From assembly GCF_037042905.1 (NCBI RefSeq), contig NC_087254.1, positions 18,656,603 to 18,720,602 of the forward strand: a stretch of DNA of 64,000 nt, written 5' to 3'. The position numbers and the translations under genes were made by a program. A model generated the notes under the pieces. The model did not search any database. It was not told the origin of the DNA and was given only the letters and a program-made list of their open reading frames with translations. Below, one piece after another: positions 59,176-64,000 of the stretch. Origin of the DNA: Lytechinus pictus (taxonomy: Eukaryota > Echinodermata > Echinoidea > Temnopleuroida > Toxopneustidae). Within the stretch, counting starts at the first letter, position 1, and each line of letters begins with the position of its first letter.

Positions 59176-62094
59176 AGAAAGAGAGAGGGAATGACAAGAT
59201 GTAGAAGACAAGACAAAGCAAGAGACAGGACAGCACAAGACAATAAAATAGTCGGTGAAAATAATTCGGTGAAAATAGTCCCGTGAGTGAATCGTTTTCT
59301 CTGCAGTTTGGTATACTATTTCTATCGTTACACCTGATAACAAAGTAAGTTCGAGATTAGTTTCAATGTATACTGTATAATCATCGTTCGATCCTGAGGT
59401 CATATTATACTTTTTACACCACAATTGGGTATAATAATAACATAAAGCACCAGCATTTAGATGAAATTCATCATATCATTTCTCGAGAAATCTAACGCCT
59501 TCACGCCAAACTGCAATCAAGTTCTGACCATCCGCTTCTCGCTCGTCTTAATAAAGCTCCTTTGGGATGAAACATATCGGTCAAAATAATCTACCGGACG
59601 ACGTTTGGCCAAGGGAGGGCTGTCGTCAATGACAAGGACTATCAAGTTAGATGCACTGAATCGAGTTAATACTGAGTCATCAATAAGATATCAAAACCTC
59701 GACCAGTTAACAAGGGTAGATAATATAGAGATGGTCTGTGAACGCTATATTTCACCATAAACGTATTAATGCACGAATTGCTACAAGTGCGCACATTGAT
59801 CTAGCATTAGTATGTTTCTTTATCCGCTTATTTACGCAAGTATAACAATTGAATAAAATAATGAACTATAAAACTGTAAGTCTCAGACAGACCAAGATCT
59901 CACTGAAAAAAAGTGATTAATGATCAACTTAGGAAGCGATAATGATCTAAAATATTTGTTAAGCTTTTTTCATTTGATTCATCAAGGGTTTTTAGAAATA
60001 TTCCACATTTTTCTATTCAAGTGATACACCACCCATGTATCTGTGTATTATACATCTTCCATCATGTCCATTATCGTGTTATCCAATCAATTTTTCAAAT
60101 ATCATAGAGCATAATATCCAGTCATATTTAGCACGCGCTTTCCATTAAGCCTGATTTATTCAGCAGTTCGATCGTCCCTATACCTGAAATAATTAAAATT
60201 GGAAATTTGAGCTAACTTATCAATCTCCCATAGCCTCTCTCTTATTACGATTTTCATAACGCCTCATGCATTGTATGTTCATTGTAGAATAGGTCAAATA
60301 TGAGCAAATGTACACTATATCCGAGTACTTTGGGTAATAAAAAAAAACTTCGTTCAATTTGAAATTATGATGAGCTTTAGCTCAAGCTGTATTTCGGTTG
60401 ATCACTATAATAATGCATCTATTTTTTGCGTCAGCTCATATGAAAATAAGTGTCAGATGTCCGTGGAAAAATATAGAGGTATTCCACCAAATCATGGAGG
60501 TAGAAAGAATGGAGTGACAACGATATGCAAATAGCTTCCAATTTCTAGAGAAGTACAAAAGGAATACACAGGTGAAATGTATATAGCCTTTGGTGGCGAC
60601 CTGTAATGTCGCCAGTTGCATGGAAAAACTGAATAATGATTTGTGGCGAAAAAAGATAACTGGGATAATTTCCATTTTTATTTGAGCAAAAACATAGATA
60701 TTGAACACATGATGAAATATATATCAAAGGCTTATTGTGTCCTCATATTGGGCGAAATATTGAATGATGATAAAACCGAATAATTTGACATATTTTAAAT
60801 CAACATTTTACAAAATCCCACACACTTCCACACTTAAAAAATTACATGCTTAGTTTGTTGGGATGTTTCAATTTGGGATGCTATGTGTCAGAACTTCAGC
60901 CAAATGCGGCCAGTCAAGTAATTTCGAATCATATTTCAAGAAATATTGCAACATTTATTTTTGCTGTCCCCTGTAAAAGTGAGCAATGTGTCTGCTCATG
61001 TTATGCGACCAGAAGCAGCGTAAAGTAATTATCATAACAAAAGCATGTTTACTTGTGTAATTCGCCTGTAAGTCTGTAGTTGGGCAGGAATCTTTTGTCT
61101 ACAATCTCCAAGAAATATGCAATGAAACACATTGTGTAACATATTTTATCATTGCGGCATCAAAGTGGCTAATATAGGGAAATTGATGTGGATGGTCCTC
61201 CATGTCTTCAAACTCCTTGACCAAATTAATCCACATTTTCCCACTGTTTCATTATTTCCTAAATAAGCTCAGTTCAATGAACTTGTCTGGTCGTTCTGAT
61301 TCTCTTTTCATGTTTTTGATATGTTTACAGCCCACCATTATATATTATATTTTAATACATGCCTTGTTTTTATACTGTTTTGAAAAATAAATGGATTATT
61401 GTGATAAAAAACAAAACAAATGCATTTTACGTTTATAGCATATGATTTTCTACCTTTGGTAATTTTGAGTTGGCATATCCCAAATAATGTATCCTTTTTC
61501 ATTTTCCCTTCTGAAATTTATCTTATTTCTACATCACAATATTCATGATATTGGAATATTCGAAGGATAATGGAAAAAAGGGGAAAGTGAAATATAATGC
61601 ATTTCATCATCCAAGTTCTGACCTTTGCTTTGATTTTTAATGGCCTTTGAAAATCAATCGGAATGAATCTCTTTTCCCTGACAGTCAACATCGTGTGCGG
61701 TACACATGATTGAAGAGAAATTTGATGGATTCAAGATGGATTTCATGGATGATCTTGAAAATGATTTGAAATAAATCCGACTATCCCTCACTGTATTAAT
61801 ACATTCGCAATATCAAAAGGAAATCAAGACGACGTCCTCCACGGACGATGCAACATACAAGGTTTTTAATCATGAGCTCATGTGTGCACTCAATGCACAA
61901 AACAGACTCATATTTGGTTGCATTATCGGACTCCGCAGACTTCGCAAACACAAATGTCAGTAGTTAAAAGTATGATGGGAGTATAATAAAAACAAATGAC
62001 CAGAAATGTAAATGTAATACATGCCCTAGGGCCCTGCCGATTCCAACACATTTGAATTATAAGGAAAAGAGTGGCTCGACTTCTAACATGTCTA
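59176..62094. other. Intergenic, nothing recognised
   Basis: AT-rich, no repeats or exons that I can support. Confidence 0.5.
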
Positions 62095-62481
62095 AAGGCC
62101 ACCGCACACCAAACGATCGGTCCACGATCTCAATTTTTTGAACTAATCGCATTTTGCCATTTTTAAAAATACATTTTTATTTGAGGTTCAAATTAACTAA
62201 AATGATACTGATATAACAGTCTTGTGTGAGTACAAGCCTTTATTTTTGGAGTAAAGGCCAAATTGCTTTCATACCGTAGCAAATCGTACGATCGCTATGA
62301 CGTCATTACGACTAGATATCAAATTCGCTTGATTATAATACGGATGATAACGTAGTCACAGATTTGAACATAAGTATTCGTACAATGATTTATAACATGA
62401 CACGGTAAGATAACCCATGTTTCAATATTTACTTCAAAACTATAACGTTTCATTCCCAATCGTAAGGTGTGCGGTGACCTT
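62095..62481. mobile_element. Intact copy of the 26-29 kb outer element (387 bp)
   Basis: Ends AAGGCCACCGCACACC and GGTGTGCGGTGACCTT; the interior contains ACGTCATTACGACTAGATAT, shared with both copies at 26.3 and 29.2 kb. It lacks the inner insertions and so shows the empty site (CACGGTAAGATAA) of inner element A. Confidence 0.85.
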
Positions 62482-63071
62482 CAGACGCAGTGACAGTCAT
62501 GGTAGAGTGCCCTCCCCATGAACATGTTATATTCCTCCTTCAAATAATACCAAGTTTCTGTTCAAACTTATAATCAGTTTGTTAATAAAGCAACCTAGTG
62601 TTATCATCTGCTCATGTATCATGTCACAGTATATCAAAAGTACAAGGATATAATCATTTTAGCGTGATTTGTGTAAAGATTCACTAGAATGGTAGAATGA
62701 AACTTACATTGTAGAAAAAAATGTTACCAAGTAACACAACTGTCTGATCCAGACAAGTTTTCTTGGGTAAAATTTAAAAATCCAAAATCCATTCAAATGC
62801 GTATAAATAATTGTGTTCTCTGGAATTATGTGATTGTTGGTTTGATTTTCGACGAAATGCATTGTTTACATTTAAATTTTAGTATTTGTTGATATTTATC
62901 CCACACACCGAACGCTTTTTTTACCGAATAAGTTTGTGCACTGACATATAGCAGAGCACGTGGCAAGCAAATCGTTTATTTTTCTTTTCGCTGATATTCT
63001 TATAATTCCTACGATGAAGGCATGCCAAAATCAGAACAAAAATCATAGTGTACTACATCCTTATTTTCATA
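62482..63071. other. Intergenic, nothing recognised
   Basis: AT-rich sequence with no exon or repeat that I can support. Confidence 0.5.
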
Positions 63072-63163
63072 CACTGTAAAAATGAAGTGCTAATTTAGCA
63101 CTCGTAGTGCAGTCACTATACAAGCACTGTAAGTGCTAAATTAGGACTTCATTTTTTACAGTG
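63072..63163. mobile_element. 92-bp TA-flanked hairpin MITE
   Basis: CACTGTAAAAATGAAGTGCT at the left and its near complement at the right, flanked by TA (63070-63071 and 63164-63165). Arms cover ~35 bp each, with an AGCACT(C/T)(G/A) loop region. Confidence 0.82.
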
Positions 63164-64000
63164 TAATAATACAAATGACCCACCATACACTAAAATAATA
63201 CCTTGCCGTTTAACCGTTCCTTATATAAAAAAAACTGAAAGATAGATAATGTATTATTGTTGAAATATTCATGCTTCGGAGTTACAAACTGAAAGAAACA
63301 TGTATGAAAAAAAAGTCACAAGACATTAAATATTTTATGGATGTCAAAAGGCTATATCCGTAGCGCACTGATATTCAATGTAAAATCTCGCATCTTACCA
63401 TCATCCTATAGTTTCCCCTTTCTCATTGCACCAGCAACTATTTTAGTAATCAGCACCATCTTTATTCAAGGACCCAGTCTTTTGATAATCATGTCATTTC
63501 AGCAATACAAGAAATGCGGATTTCGTGTAAAACCGCCGCGAAAGACGCTATAAGGGTATTCTTTTTAACTTTTTGTATTCTTTGTCTTGCTCCAATATGC
63601 GACTCTTTTGCTAGGATGCCTTGTAAGTCCTGATGTATTTAAGGACAAATAAAATCTTTTATACGATCAAGATGATGATAATTTAAAATGGTCTCTTCAG
63701 TTGTGACTTTGGTCTATTTCGCTTAACATCAGTACGAAATTTTAAAGATTGGAATATTTTGATGGTATGATAACGCCTCCGGATATATATGTAAGTAAAT
63801 CGATTAAAGGTGTAGTAAATGTTAATATGCCTGTAATATGGTATTACGATATAATCTCCATGAGGAATATACATATCAGCAAGTGGCCATGAGGGAAAAA
63901 AAACTCCAGTTTTACACCATTTTTCATGAATATCTAATGATATCTCACTCCTAAGAATTAATCGCCCCGTTGGGATTAAGGTTGGTTGCAGAGGCAATAT
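63164..64000. other. Noncoding to the right edge, nothing recognised
   Basis: AT-rich sequence with chance ORFs only. Confidence 0.45.

Overview
The window looks like nuclear DNA of a marine deuterostome invertebrate, most likely an echinoderm such as a sea urchin or sea star. The basis is AT-rich sequence, GT-AG introns of 0.4-2.8 kb, many small inverted-repeat transposons, tRNA-derived SINEs, CR1-like LINE tails, and two protein families common in echinoderms. Species assignment is inference.

Two protein-coding genes are supported. On the plus strand (8373-22208) are 13 exons that join in phase into 825 codons of a receptor-type (particulate) guanylate cyclase: juxtamembrane ectodomain stub, one membrane helix, kinase-homology pseudokinase, signalling coiled coil, complete class III cyclase domain and a long polar tail. 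The N-terminal ligand-binding domain was not found and probably lies left of the window. On the minus strand (35938 down to 32452) is a complete three-exon gene for a secreted 212-residue C-type lectin-domain protein.

Region by region: 1-8372 is noncoding, with a TTAA-flanked MITE (1628-2205), a telomere-like hairpin (3139-3199) and a second TTAA-type MITE ending 32 bp before the first cyclase exon. Cyclase introns hold a foldback element, a truncated LINE with a poly(A) tail, a ~165-bp tandem array full of AGGTCA nuclear-receptor half-sites, TTTA microsatellites, SINE and MITE pieces and a long polypyrimidine tract. 22.2-26.3 kb is 3'UTR and intergenic. 26.28-29.61 kb is a nested transposon composite in which two inverted 1.18-kb elements with TAA-type target duplications sit with two inverted copies of another element. 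A LINE 3' end (31.33-32.0 kb) precedes the lectin gene, whose introns carry four small mobile elements or tails. 36.6-37.35 kb is a MITE interrupted by a SINE. 44.3-48.6 kb contains a diverged tandem segmental duplication followed by a double CACGTG motif. 50.3-63.2 kb is intergenic with a SINE, LINE tails, an 885-bp TA-flanked Tc1/mariner-type nonautonomous element, a further copy of the 26-29 kb outer element, and a 92-bp TA-flanked hairpin.

No CRISPR array, rRNA, functional tRNA or bacterial-type system is visible. No clearly new biochemical system was found. The most unusual items are the nested palindromic composite, the half-site array inside the cyclase gene, the exact DSGxxS motif in the cyclase tail, and the noncanonical lectin.
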